A DNA stretch of 64,000 nt. It comes from RBG-16-66-20 sp040752005. GTDB taxonomy: Bacteria; Pseudomonadota; Gammaproteobacteria; Burkholderiales; SG8-39. A model generated the notes under the pieces. The model made no database searches. It saw only the letters and a list, made by a program, of their open reading frames with translations, and had not been told where the DNA came from. The stretch spans positions 62,001-126,000 of the forward strand of contig JBFMFX010000002.1 in assembly GCA_040752005.1 (NCBI GenBank), read 5' to 3'. Shown piece by piece: positions 34,918 through 42,933 of this stretch; within the stretch, counting starts at the first letter, position 1, and the number at the start of each line of letters is the position of its first letter. Made by a program: the position numbers and the translations under genes.

Positions 34918-35816
34918 GCAAGCTGCCGGTCGCCTTTGCCCTGCTCGGCCCCACGGCGAGCGGAAAATCCGGGTTCGCGCTCGCGCTCGCCGCCGAGTTT
35001 CCGGTCGAGATCGTCAGCGTGGACTCGGCGCAGGTGTACCGCGGCATGGATGTGGGCACCGGCAAGCCCTCGGCGGCCGAGCGCTCGCGGGTACCGCATC
35101 ATCTGATTGACGTCGCCGAGCCGACCGAGCGCTATTCGGCCGGGCGTTTCCGCGCCGATGCGATCGCGGCGGTCGAGGAGATCGTCGCGCGCGGCCGCAT
35201 CCCCCTGCTCGTCGGCGGCACGATGCTCTATTACCGCGCGCTCGCGGTCGGGCTGGACGAGCTGCCCGCCGCCGACCCGGCGATCCGGGCCGGGATCGAG
35301 GCCGAGGCGCGCCGCCGCGGCTGGCCGGCGCTGCACGCCGAGCTCGCCCGTGCCGACCCGCAGGCGGCGGCACGCATCGCGCCGCGCGACGCGCAGCGCA
35401 TCCAGCGCGCGCTGGAAGTGATCCGCGCCACCGGCGCGCCCCTCTCCGGCCTGCAGCGGGGCGCGGCGCCCCGGCTGCCGTTCGAGCTGCGCGGCTTCGC
35501 CCTGATTCCGGCCGACCGCGCCGAGCTGCACCGCAGGATCGCCGCGCGCTTCGACGCGATGCTCGCCGCCGGATTGGTCGAGGAGTTGCGCGAGCTGCGG
35601 CGCCGCTACGCGCTCGATCCTTCGCTGCCGAGCATGCGCGCGGTCGGCTACCGCCAGGCGTGGCGCTACCTCGAAGGGGAAATCAGCGCCGAGGAGCTGC
35701 GCGAGCAGGCGATCGCGGCGACGCGCCAGCTCGCCAAGCGCCAGCTCACCTGGCTGCGCGCGATGAAGGATCTCGCGCCGGCCGACGAGCTGCGGCGCGC
35801 GCTCAGTCGAGCGTGA
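34914..35816 (+). CDS. miaA: tRNA dimethylallyltransferase
   Basis: MiaA adds a dimethylallyl group to A37 of tRNAs that read UNN codons. The 300-residue protein has the P-loop LLGPTASGKS near the N-terminus, DSAQVYRGMDVGTGKPS, LVGGTMLYYRAL, RIAPRDAQRIQRALEV and the AVGYRQAWRYLEG block. The TTG start overlaps the mutL stop (TTGA at 34914-34917); an upstream in-frame start inside mutL is rejected. mutL-miaA is a common pair. Confidence 0.95.
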   Translation: MSKLPVAFALLGPTASGKSGFALALAAEFPVEIVSVDSAQVYRGMDVGTGKPSAAERSRVPHHLIDVAEPTERYSAGRFRADAIAAVEEIVARGRIPLLVGGTMLYYRALAVGLDELPAADPAIRAGIEAEARRRGWPALHAELARADPQAAARIAPRDAQRIQRALEVIRATGAPLSGLQRGAAPRLPFELRGFALIPADRAELHRRIAARFDAMLAAGLVEELRELRRRYALDPSLPSMRAVGYRQAWRYLEGEISAEELREQAIAATRQLAKRQLTWLRAMKDLAPADELRRALSRA

Positions 35817-36753
35817 GACCGACGGCGCGCGCCGCGCGCCCGTACGCCTCGAGCTGCTCGATCACGAAGGCGCGCAGCGCCTCGGGGCTGGAAGCGCGCG
35901 GCTCGAAGGCGATCCTGCCGAACGCCTCCTTGACGTCGGCGCGCGCGAGCACCACCGCGAGTTCGCGCCCGACGCGCTCGACGACCTCGCGCGGCAGCTT
36001 CGCCGGCCCGAACAATCCTCCCCAGGGCACGATCGGCACCGGGGCGAGCCCCGCTTCCGGTAGCGTCGGCGCATCCGGCAGCAGCGGACTGCGGCTCGGG
36101 AGCATCGTCGCGAGCACGCGGATCTTGCCCTCCTTCACCTGAGGGGCGAGCGTGCCGGGCGTGGCGAAGGCGAAGTGCACGCGGCCGGCGAGCAGATCCA
36201 CCGACAGCGGCGCGTCGCCCTTGTAGGGCACATGCACCATGTCGAGCTTGTTCGCTGCGGCGAAGAGCGCGGTGGCGAGGATGCTGGTCGCGTTCCCGGT
36301 GCCGTAATTGATGCGTCCCGGGTTGGCACGCGCATAGCCGACGAGGTCCTGGATCGTGCGCACCGGCAGGTCGGCGTGCGAGAACACGAAAAAGCCGAAG
36401 ATGCCGACGAGCGAAATCGGCGTGAAGTCGTTGACCGGGTCGTACGGCGGCACCTTCTTCGCCGCCGGCGCGAAGGACATGCCGGTCGCCGTGCCGTAGT
36501 ACAGCGTGTAGCCGTCGGGCGGGGCGCGGCGCACCGCCTCGGAGGCGATGATGCCCTCGGCGCCGGGCCGCGTCTCGATGATGATCGGCTGGCCGAGCCG
36601 CTCGCCGAGCGGTTGGGCGAAGATGCGCGCGCCGAGCTCGGCCGCCCCGCCTGGCGGGAACGGGACGATGAGCCGCACGGGTTTGTTCGGATACTGCGCC
36701 TGCGCCGCCGTGCAGGCGACCAGCGCCGCGATCGCCGCGAAGAGCCGTTTCAT
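35803..36753 (-). CDS. Bug-family tripartite tricarboxylate transporter receptor 1
   Basis: This 316-residue periplasmic solute-binding protein has a signal peptide (cleavage near AAQAQ-YP) and the Bug pattern: YPNKPVRLIVPFPPGG, a PGAEGIIASEAV block, a PYDPVNDFTPIS block and MVHVPYKGDAPLSVDLLAGRV. Bug receptors bind small carboxylic acids or related ligands. No TctA/TctB genes lie next to it, so it is an orphan receptor, as is usual for most Bug paralogues. It follows a second Bug gene after 4 bases and overlaps the convergent miaA by 14 bases. Confidence 0.93.
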   Translation of the reverse strand: MKRLFAAIAALVACTAAQAQYPNKPVRLIVPFPPGGAAELGARIFAQPLGERLGQPIIIETRPGAEGIIASEAVRRAPPDGYTLYYGTATGMSFAPAAKKVPPYDPVNDFTPISLVGIFGFFVFSHADLPVRTIQDLVGYARANPGRINYGTGNATSILATALFAAANKLDMVHVPYKGDAPLSVDLLAGRVHFAFATPGTLAPQVKEGKIRVLATMLPSRSPLLPDAPTLPEAGLAPVPIVPWGGLFGPAKLPREVVERVGRELAVVLARADVKEAFGRIAFEPRASSPEALRAFVIEQLEAYGRAARAVGLTLD

Positions 36754-36757
36754 GGCG

Positions 36758-37717
36758 CTACTCCGGTTGCACGCCGGCAGCGCGCAGGATCGAGCGATAC
36801 GCTCCCATCTGCGCCCTGGTGAACGAGGCGAGCTCTTCCGGCGTGGAAGGGGTCATGTGGAACGCTTGCTTGTCCATCGCGGCGACGACGTCGGGCCGCT
36901 TCATCGCATCGTGGAACTCCTTGTTCAGGCGCGCGACGATCTCCCTGGGCAGCTTCGCCGGCCCGAACAGCCCCGCCCACGACACGACCGAGTACTGCGG
37001 CAGGCCCACCTCGGCCATCGTCGGCACGTCCGGAAGGAGGCTGGACCGCGTCTTCAGATTGGTCGCCAGCGCACGCAGCTTGCCGTCCTTGAGGTGCGGC
37101 AGCCCGGTGGTCGGCGTCGCCCACATCACCTGCACGCGCCCGGCGACGAGGTCGGTGATGCCCTGCGGCTCGCCCTTGTAAGGCACGTGCGTCATCTCGA
37201 TGCCGGCGAGCGAGTTCATCTGCGCGAACGAGACGATACCGGTGGTGTTGCCGGTCGCGTAGTTGAGCTTGCCGGGGTTCGCCTTGGCGTACGCGACCAG
37301 CTCCTTGAACGTCCCGATCGGCACGCCGGCGTTGACGTAGAGGAAGAACGTGTAGCGGCCGATGTCGGTGATTGGAGTGAAGTCGGCCACCGGATCGTAG
37401 GGTGGATTCTTCTTCATCGCCGGCACCGCCGCCATTGGACTGTTGGTCGCCATGAGCAGCGTGTAGCCGTCGGGCGCGGCCTTCGCGACCTCGGCTGCGG
37501 CGATCGCGCCGTCGGCGCCCGCCTTGTTGTCCACGACGACCGGCTGGCCGACGGCGGCCGATACCGAGGCGCCGAGGATGCGCGTGATGGTGTCGGTCGC
37601 CGAACCCGCGGGAAACGGCACGACGATCCGTATCGGTTTCGCCGGATACTGCGCCGCCGCACGAATCGCGACCACCGCGAGAGCGATCGCCACCGCGAGA
37701 ACGAACCCCTTTCGCAT
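36758..37717 (-). CDS. Bug-family tripartite tricarboxylate transporter receptor 2
   Basis: The 319-residue protein is a paralogue of its downstream neighbour: signal peptide, YPAKPIRIVVPFPAGSATDTI, NKAGADGAIAAAEVAKAAPDGYTLL, YDPVADFTPIT, and TGNTTGIV followed by MTHVPYKGEPQGITDLVAGRV. Ligand unknown. The ATG is preceded by a run of seven G (minus strand) that includes the ribosome site, and by a TATAAT box at 37749-37754. The two genes are probably one transcript downstream of the dehydratase-like operon. Confidence 0.93.
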   Translation of the reverse strand: MRKGFVLAVAIALAVVAIRAAAQYPAKPIRIVVPFPAGSATDTITRILGASVSAAVGQPVVVDNKAGADGAIAAAEVAKAAPDGYTLLMATNSPMAAVPAMKKNPPYDPVADFTPITDIGRYTFFLYVNAGVPIGTFKELVAYAKANPGKLNYATGNTTGIVSFAQMNSLAGIEMTHVPYKGEPQGITDLVAGRVQVMWATPTTGLPHLKDGKLRALATNLKTRSSLLPDVPTMAEVGLPQYSVVSWAGLFGPAKLPREIVARLNKEFHDAMKRPDVVAAMDKQAFHMTPSTPEELASFTRAQMGAYRSILRAAGVQPE

Positions 37718-37748
37718 ACTCCCCCCCTTTTTGGAGATGGTCGCGGCG

Positions 37749-37754
37749 ATTATA
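37749..37754 (-). promoter_or_regulatory. -10 box for the tandem Bug genes
   Basis: A perfect TATAAT on the minus strand lies 31 bases before the ATG of the second Bug gene. No matching -35 is visible in the G+C-rich sequence upstream. Confidence 0.45.
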
Positions 37755-37786
37755 GAACGCGCCCCGCCGCCGCGGCGCCCCCGCGC

Positions 37787-39028
37787 CTACGCAAGGAGCG
37801 GGCAGCCGGCGGGGCTCGCCGTTTTTTTCTTTGCGAGGATTCGGGCCGAATACTTCTCCAGATAGTGCGCGATCGTCTCGACGCGGATCTTCACCGACCC
37901 GGCGGGCTTGGTGGAATCGAGGTCCTGGAAGGAGAAAAAGAGCGTGCCCGACGATTCGACGATTTTCTGCACCGGCGAGTAGGTCGGCTGGTCCATGCCG
38001 CATTCGTAGCTGGACAGCCGCACCACGCAGGCGATCCACGGCATGCGCGCGGCGAACTTCGCTCCCCACAGGATCTCATTGGTGTTCGCGCTGTAAGACG
38101 AAGGCCACACGTCGGAGATGTCGAACGGCGACTTGATCCAGCCCGCCTCGAGGTCCGGGCCGAACATCCAGGCAAGCAGATCGTCGTCGGTCGGCAGGTA
38201 CTGCGCCCAGAGCACCGGGTAGCCGCAGGCCTGCAGATCCCCTTCGATCTCGTGCCCGATGCCCGGGTCCATGTGGTAAGGACGCGCGAGCACCAGCAGG
38301 CAAGGCCGCTCCTCGCGCGCGCACCACTGGAGAATCTCGCGCGCCTTGCGGCGCAGGCTCGCGCCGTAGGCGGCCAGCGCCCGGTAGCCCTCCTCGACCG
38401 CTCGTTGGGTCTCCTCGGCCGTCAGTCCCGGAATGGCCTCGCGCAGGCCCTCGTAAAGCTGCCGGGCGGCGAGCGGCGGGTCGTCGAGCGAAACGAGCGG
38501 CGCGCAGTAGCGCACGCCCAGTTCCGCGAAGGTGTCGCGCTCCTTCAGAAACCCCGCCTTGATGTTCTCCGGCGCCGCCATCACGCGCGGGCAGGCGATC
38601 GAGGCGACGACATGGCCGGCAAGGCACGAGGGCAGCGTCGCGATCATCGGCGAGAGCAGGATGTCGATTTTCCGCTTGCGGTTGGCGAGCAGCTCGCCGT
38701 AATGGCCGGAGATGCATTTCACCGGGTAGCAGCAGTCCACGGTGCCGCGGCCCCTGGCGAAGCGGCGCGCCTGCTCCTCCGAGGTGTCGGAGGAGAATTC
38801 GATGCGCCGCGCCTCGATGCCGAGCGCTTCCAGGAAAGCGATCCAGAACTGGTGCGTGGACCAGAGGTTGAGCACGCGCGGGATGCCGACGCGCAGCTGC
38901 GCGCGCGCCTTCGTGCCCGGGCCGCTCGCGCGCGCGGGCGCCTCGCCCGAGCCGTCGCGGTCAAACCGCAGCCCGGGAACGCCGAAAGGCGCCTTCGCGA
39001 ACCAGCTCAGCAACGTTGGGACAGGCAC
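37787..39028 (-). CDS. DUF2229 / acyl-CoA dehydratase activase-associated protein
   Basis: The 413-residue protein matches the DUF2229 part of large activase-like proteins: LRVGIPRVLNLW begins the domain at about residue 46, followed by Cys-rich blocks VDCCYPVKCISGHYGELL, PSCLAGHVVASIACPR, LVLARPYHMDPGIGHEI and SSYECGMDQPTYSPVQ. The paired cysteines suggest an iron-sulfur site. The first 45 residues have no clear similarity, and 22 of them overlap the activase gene in another frame, so a start nearer the domain is possible. In many bacteria this domain is fused to the double activase; here it is separate. The reaction is unknown. Confidence 0.82.
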   Translation of the reverse strand: MPVPTLLSWFAKAPFGVPGLRFDRDGSGEAPARASGPGTKARAQLRVGIPRVLNLWSTHQFWIAFLEALGIEARRIEFSSDTSEEQARRFARGRGTVDCCYPVKCISGHYGELLANRKRKIDILLSPMIATLPSCLAGHVVASIACPRVMAAPENIKAGFLKERDTFAELGVRYCAPLVSLDDPPLAARQLYEGLREAIPGLTAEETQRAVEEGYRALAAYGASLRRKAREILQWCAREERPCLLVLARPYHMDPGIGHEIEGDLQACGYPVLWAQYLPTDDDLLAWMFGPDLEAGWIKSPFDISDVWPSSYSANTNEILWGAKFAARMPWIACVVRLSSYECGMDQPTYSPVQKIVESSGTLFFSFQDLDSTKPAGSVKIRVETIAHYLEKYSARILAKKKTASPAGCPLLA

Positions 39029-41126
39029 GTTTCGCTTCCTCCAGCTTCTGCTTCACCGCCTTCATCTCGTTCACGTCTTCGAGCAGACCCTTGGGGCAGG
39101 AGTTGCCGCTGATCACCCGTTCCCAGCCCTCGGCGAGCGGCACCTTGCTCCAGGGGCGTCCCCTGCCTCCGGGCATGCGCACGTCGATGAACGTGCGCTT
39201 GCAGTTGACCGCGCACCATTGGCAGGTCGTGTGCTCGTTCGTCGTGCTGGTGTATTCGAGCGACTCGATCAGCTCGTAGCCGCGGAAGCGGCTGCGCTCG
39301 CCCTTCTGCGCCCACTCGAGCGCGCACAGCGCCGCGCCGATCGCGCCGGCTTCGCCCGAATACGGGTGGACCACGATCTCGGCATCCGGAACCTTCGAGC
39401 GGATGAAGTCCACCTGCGCCTTGACCACCGCGAGATTGCGGTGCGTGCCGCCCTGCAGCACGAACTTGCGGCCGGCGGCGGCGAGGTTCTGCAGCTGCCC
39501 GGCGTACACCCAGACGTTGAGCGGCAGCACCGCCGCGAGCGAGGCCATGATCTCCTCGCGCGACCAGCCTTTTCTCTGCTGGTTGACGATGTCGGACTGC
39601 AGGAACACGCCGCAGCCCATGGCGAGCGCCGGGATCGCGCGCGCCCGGAACGCAAGCTCGGCGTACTGCTCGAGCGGCACGCCGTAGCGCTCGGCCACCC
39701 CCTGCAGGAACGCGCCGTTGCCGGAGGAGCACTGCGAGTTCAGGCGGAAGTCCGCCACCGTGCCCTGGCGCAGGATCATGATCTTGACGTCGCAGCCGCC
39801 GACGTCGCAGATCACCTCGGCGTCCGGAAAGTAGTGCAGCGCGGCGGTGGCGTGCGCCACCGTCTCGACGATCGCGACGTCCGCACCGACGATGTCCTTG
39901 AGCAGGTCCTTGCCGTAGCCGGTGATGCCGAGCGCGCCGATCCTCTCGAAGCCGGCGCCGCGGATCTCGCGCAGAATGGCCTTCGCGTCCTCGATCGGAT
40001 TGCCGTTCGAGGGCACATAGCAGCTCGCCAGCAGCTCGCGCTCGGGCGAGAGCACCACCGCCTTCGCCGTGGTGCTGCCGAAATCGCAGCCGACGAGCGC
40101 CGGTTGATCGCGCGCCCCGGTGCGCGGGTTCGCCGCCGCGACGCGCGGCCCACCGTAGCAGCGGATGAAGTGCTCGAGCTCCTTCGGGTCCTTCACCAGG
40201 CCCTGCGCGCCCTCGCGTGCCTTGTGCTCGTGCTGCCCTTCCTCTATCCACCAGCGCAGCTTCGCGGTGCCGGCGTACACGCCGACGCCCGCGGGCTCGC
40301 CGCGGCCGATCTCGACGCACCCGAGGCAGGCATAGTAGAGCGCGTCCTCCGGTACCTCGATGAGCGCGTCCGGGTCGGCGCCGGGCGGCAGCGCAACGTT
40401 GCGCTCGACCCACAGCTTGCGCAGGTGGTGGCGCCACGCTTGCTGCAGGCCGCGATAAAACAGGTTCGGCCCGCCCAGCAGCAGCACGTGCGGCCGCGGC
40501 GTGTTGCCCTTGGTGAGCGTGGCCAGATTCTGACAGACGACCGCCTCGTACAGGCTGGCGATGATCTCCTCGACCGGCACGCCCGATTTCACCAGCGTGT
40601 TGGCGTCGGCCTCGGCGAAGATGCCGCACTTGGAGCTCACCTTGTGCAGAGTCAGGCCCGAGTACGGCATGCGCGCGAGCCGCTCGGGGGGGATCTGCAG
40701 CTTGCGCGCGGTCTTCTCGATGAACGTGCCGGTGCCCCCGCTGCAGGCCGACTGCATGAACACCTGCTTCGCCTTCCCGGCACCGCCCGCGGTGAAGAAC
40801 AGCGTCTTCATGTCCTCGCCGCCGATCTCCGAGACGAAGCTCACTTCCGGGTGGAGCTTTTCGACCGCGGCGGACACCGCGACCACCTCCTGCACGAACT
40901 TGCCGCCGACGAGCGGCGCGAGCAGCCCGGCGCCCGAGCCGGTGAGGAGGATGCGGTCGCGACCGGCCCGCAGCCCGCACTCGGCTTCGAGACGGGCGAG
41001 GAAATCGAGCACCACCTCCGCCTGCCGCGTGTCGTGGCGCCGGTAGTCGCGCCACAGGACGGTGTCCCCGTCGGCGAAAAGCGCTTTGACGGTGGTCGAG
41101 CCGACGTCGAGCCCGACGATCCTCAT
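38961..41126 (-). CDS. double BadF/BadG/BcrA/BcrD-type ATPase (acyl-CoA dehydratase activase-like)
   Basis: The 721-residue protein has two tandem ASKHA ATPase modules. The first opens MRIVGLDVGSTTVKALF and has the cluster-ligand pattern of HgdC activators, SACSGGTGTFIEKTAR and SSKCGIFAEADANTL. The second opens LVGCDFGSTTAKAVVL and has NSQCSSGNGAFLQGV and AMGCGVFLQSDIV. The C-terminal part adds CQWCAVNCKRTF and GNSCPKGLLED, further cysteines. HgdC-type activators use ATP to push an electron from a bridging [4Fe-4S] cluster into a 2-hydroxyacyl-CoA dehydratase. The start at 41126 overlaps the upstream gene's stop (ATGA). Partner and substrate are not known. Confidence 0.87.
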   Translation of the reverse strand: MRIVGLDVGSTTVKALFADGDTVLWRDYRRHDTRQAEVVLDFLARLEAECGLRAGRDRILLTGSGAGLLAPLVGGKFVQEVVAVSAAVEKLHPEVSFVSEIGGEDMKTLFFTAGGAGKAKQVFMQSACSGGTGTFIEKTARKLQIPPERLARMPYSGLTLHKVSSKCGIFAEADANTLVKSGVPVEEIIASLYEAVVCQNLATLTKGNTPRPHVLLLGGPNLFYRGLQQAWRHHLRKLWVERNVALPPGADPDALIEVPEDALYYACLGCVEIGRGEPAGVGVYAGTAKLRWWIEEGQHEHKAREGAQGLVKDPKELEHFIRCYGGPRVAAANPRTGARDQPALVGCDFGSTTAKAVVLSPERELLASCYVPSNGNPIEDAKAILREIRGAGFERIGALGITGYGKDLLKDIVGADVAIVETVAHATAALHYFPDAEVICDVGGCDVKIMILRQGTVADFRLNSQCSSGNGAFLQGVAERYGVPLEQYAELAFRARAIPALAMGCGVFLQSDIVNQQRKGWSREEIMASLAAVLPLNVWVYAGQLQNLAAAGRKFVLQGGTHRNLAVVKAQVDFIRSKVPDAEIVVHPYSGEAGAIGAALCALEWAQKGERSRFRGYELIESLEYTSTTNEHTTCQWCAVNCKRTFIDVRMPGGRGRPWSKVPLAEGWERVISGNSCPKGLLEDVNEMKAVKQKLEEAKRACPNVAELVREGAFRRSRAAV

Positions 41127-42757
41127 CGGCGCCGCCCCGCCGCGACGTGCAGCGCGAGGTTCGCCGCGGTGCCCGCCACTCCGTAGTGCGGCAGCCGCCA
41201 GGTCGCGCGCCGCAGCTCCGGCCGCTCGGCGATCGCGGCCCGCAGATCTTCGGGCGTGAGGCCGGTCCGTTCGAGCACCTCCTCGAACTCGCGCTGCGCG
41301 CGCCGCTTCGCCTCCGTGAGAATCATCTGGCAGCGCGAGAGCGCGTGCACCTCGGCGTCGCCCTTGATCTCGAGCGGCGCGTACAGCAGGTCCGGGTACT
41401 TGCCAAGCACCGCGGCCATCGCGCCGATGCTCATCGTGTTCGGCATGCACGAGTAGGGCGAGAGCTCGCAGGTCATGTGCGCCTTCCTGCCGTGGTAGGC
41501 CCAGAGCGCCTTGCCGATCAGCATGTCGCCCTCGCCGCCGTTCAGGCGGCTGTGATAGAAGGGCGCAGCCAGGCGCCGCAGCGCGTCCTGCTCGGGCAGC
41601 TCGCGCGGAACCTCGCCCAAAGCCCGGCGCATGCGGTCGTAGGTCCAGCGCAGCAGCCGCTGGCCGAGGCGTACCGCGGCGAGCTTCGCACGCGCCTGGC
41701 GGTCAATGCCGATGTGGTCCTCGAAGTCCTGCCCGGCGAAGCGCAGCAGGTAGTCGAGCCAGATCGTGATCGCCGCCGGGTACACTTCCGCCCCCTCGGC
41801 CTCCAGCCAGCGGTGGATGTTGTAGTTGGGTTCGCCTTCCACCGTCTGCAGATAGAACTCGCCGGTGATCTTCACGACCGGCTTGACACGCGTGCGATCC
41901 ACTTCGACCCGATCGTAGAGCGCCCTCACTTCGCGCATCGCGCGCACGAAGTAGCCGGTGGCGAGATGCCAGAGCGCCGCACTCCACTTGCCGCGGCGCA
42001 CCGGCCGGCGGCGGAACGCTTCGTACAGCAGTTCCACCGCCGCGCGCGTGGCGCGCTCCGTTTCCCCCGCCTTCACTTCGAAGGGCCGCGTGCGGTATTC
42101 CATGTCCTGCACGACGTCGGTGAGCACGATCGCCCAAATCGCGCCGAGGATGAACGGCAGGTTGAGCTCGAGCCCACCGCCTTCGCGCGCGCCCTGGTCG
42201 AGGTTCGCCTGATCGAGCAGGAACATGCGGAACGATTCCAGTCCGGTGTTCTTCAGCGCCAGCTCGTAGCTCTGGTGATACTGGCCGAAGCGGCAAGCAC
42301 CGCAGGCGCCGGCGGTGACGTAGATGAAATTCTTCGCCACCTCCTCGGGACTCGAGCGCTTCGCCTCGGCGCGCAGGAAATTGGCGAGATTGCCGGTGGT
42401 GAAGCTCGTCGGGCAGCACTGCCCGATGTCGGCCACCTCGCGCCCGGTGAGGAGGTCCTCGCGCGTGGCGACCGGCAGCACCCGCACGCGGTAGCCGAGG
42501 TTCTCCATCGCGCCCTGGATCACGCGCTCGGCGCGCCAGTGCAGGCCGCCGAAGAGCACCGTGACCTTGTCGCGCTCCTCGCGCGTGAAGGGTCGCGGCC
42601 GGTACGCGCGGTAGTGCCCGCCCGCCTGCGAGGTGCGGTCCGGCGGCGGCACCGTTCGCACCTGCGCAGTCGGCGGAGCGCCGGCCGCGACGACGCGCAC
42701 GTTCCGCAGCGAGCGGAAGGACACGGACGGACGCGATTCGGACGTCGTCGGTTCCAT
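41123..42757 (-). CDS. 2-hydroxyacyl-CoA dehydratase-like protein, Cys-rich
   Basis: The 544-residue protein belongs to the group found with double activases (COG3581-like). It has an Arg-rich, probably disordered start to about residue 60, then VTVLFGGLHWRAERVIQGAMENLGY and conserved Cys blocks: IGQCCPTSFTTGNLANFL, TAGACGACRFGQYHQ, and CELSPYSCMPNTMSIGAM. These could bind a [4Fe-4S] cluster, as in HgdA/HgdB-type subunits. A strong ribosome site (AAGGAG) precedes the ATG. It is the first gene of a three-gene operon. No acyl-CoA transferase or electron-transfer genes are adjacent, so the substrate cannot be named. Confidence 0.83.
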   Translation of the reverse strand: MEPTTSESRPSVSFRSLRNVRVVAAGAPPTAQVRTVPPPDRTSQAGGHYRAYRPRPFTREERDKVTVLFGGLHWRAERVIQGAMENLGYRVRVLPVATREDLLTGREVADIGQCCPTSFTTGNLANFLRAEAKRSSPEEVAKNFIYVTAGACGACRFGQYHQSYELALKNTGLESFRMFLLDQANLDQGAREGGGLELNLPFILGAIWAIVLTDVVQDMEYRTRPFEVKAGETERATRAAVELLYEAFRRRPVRRGKWSAALWHLATGYFVRAMREVRALYDRVEVDRTRVKPVVKITGEFYLQTVEGEPNYNIHRWLEAEGAEVYPAAITIWLDYLLRFAGQDFEDHIGIDRQARAKLAAVRLGQRLLRWTYDRMRRALGEVPRELPEQDALRRLAAPFYHSRLNGGEGDMLIGKALWAYHGRKAHMTCELSPYSCMPNTMSIGAMAAVLGKYPDLLYAPLEIKGDAEVHALSRCQMILTEAKRRAQREFEEVLERTGLTPEDLRAAIAERPELRRATWRLPHYGVAGTAANLALHVAAGRRR

Positions 42758-42808
42758 GGCTTCTCCTTCTTGTCCGGACCCGGAGCAAGACCTCCCCGAG
42801 GCGACGGA

Positions 42809-42837
42809 ATTCTTACTCCGGAGAAAGCTGCAGACAA
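42809..42837 (-). promoter_or_regulatory. candidate promoter of the dehydratase/activase-like operon
   Basis: On the minus strand TTGTCT (42837-42832) and AAGAAT (42814-42809) are separated by 17 bases, about 50 bases before the ATG at 42757. The match to the sigma-70 consensus is moderate. Confidence 0.4.
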
Positions 42838-42933
42838 TGCCGGCCCGAAAGGCGCGGTTTTGACCCCATTGCACGCATGGGCATACGCGCGTACACGCAA
42901 GCAGTTACGCGCGCGGCGTTCTCGGCCAGCGCC

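Noticed and set aside
37801..37840. G+C-rich stretch followed by T7 near the end of the DUF2229 gene, read as a terminator
   Set aside because: It lies inside coding sequence (Lys codons on the minus strand), the T run is on the wrong strand for that gene and no good stem precedes it.
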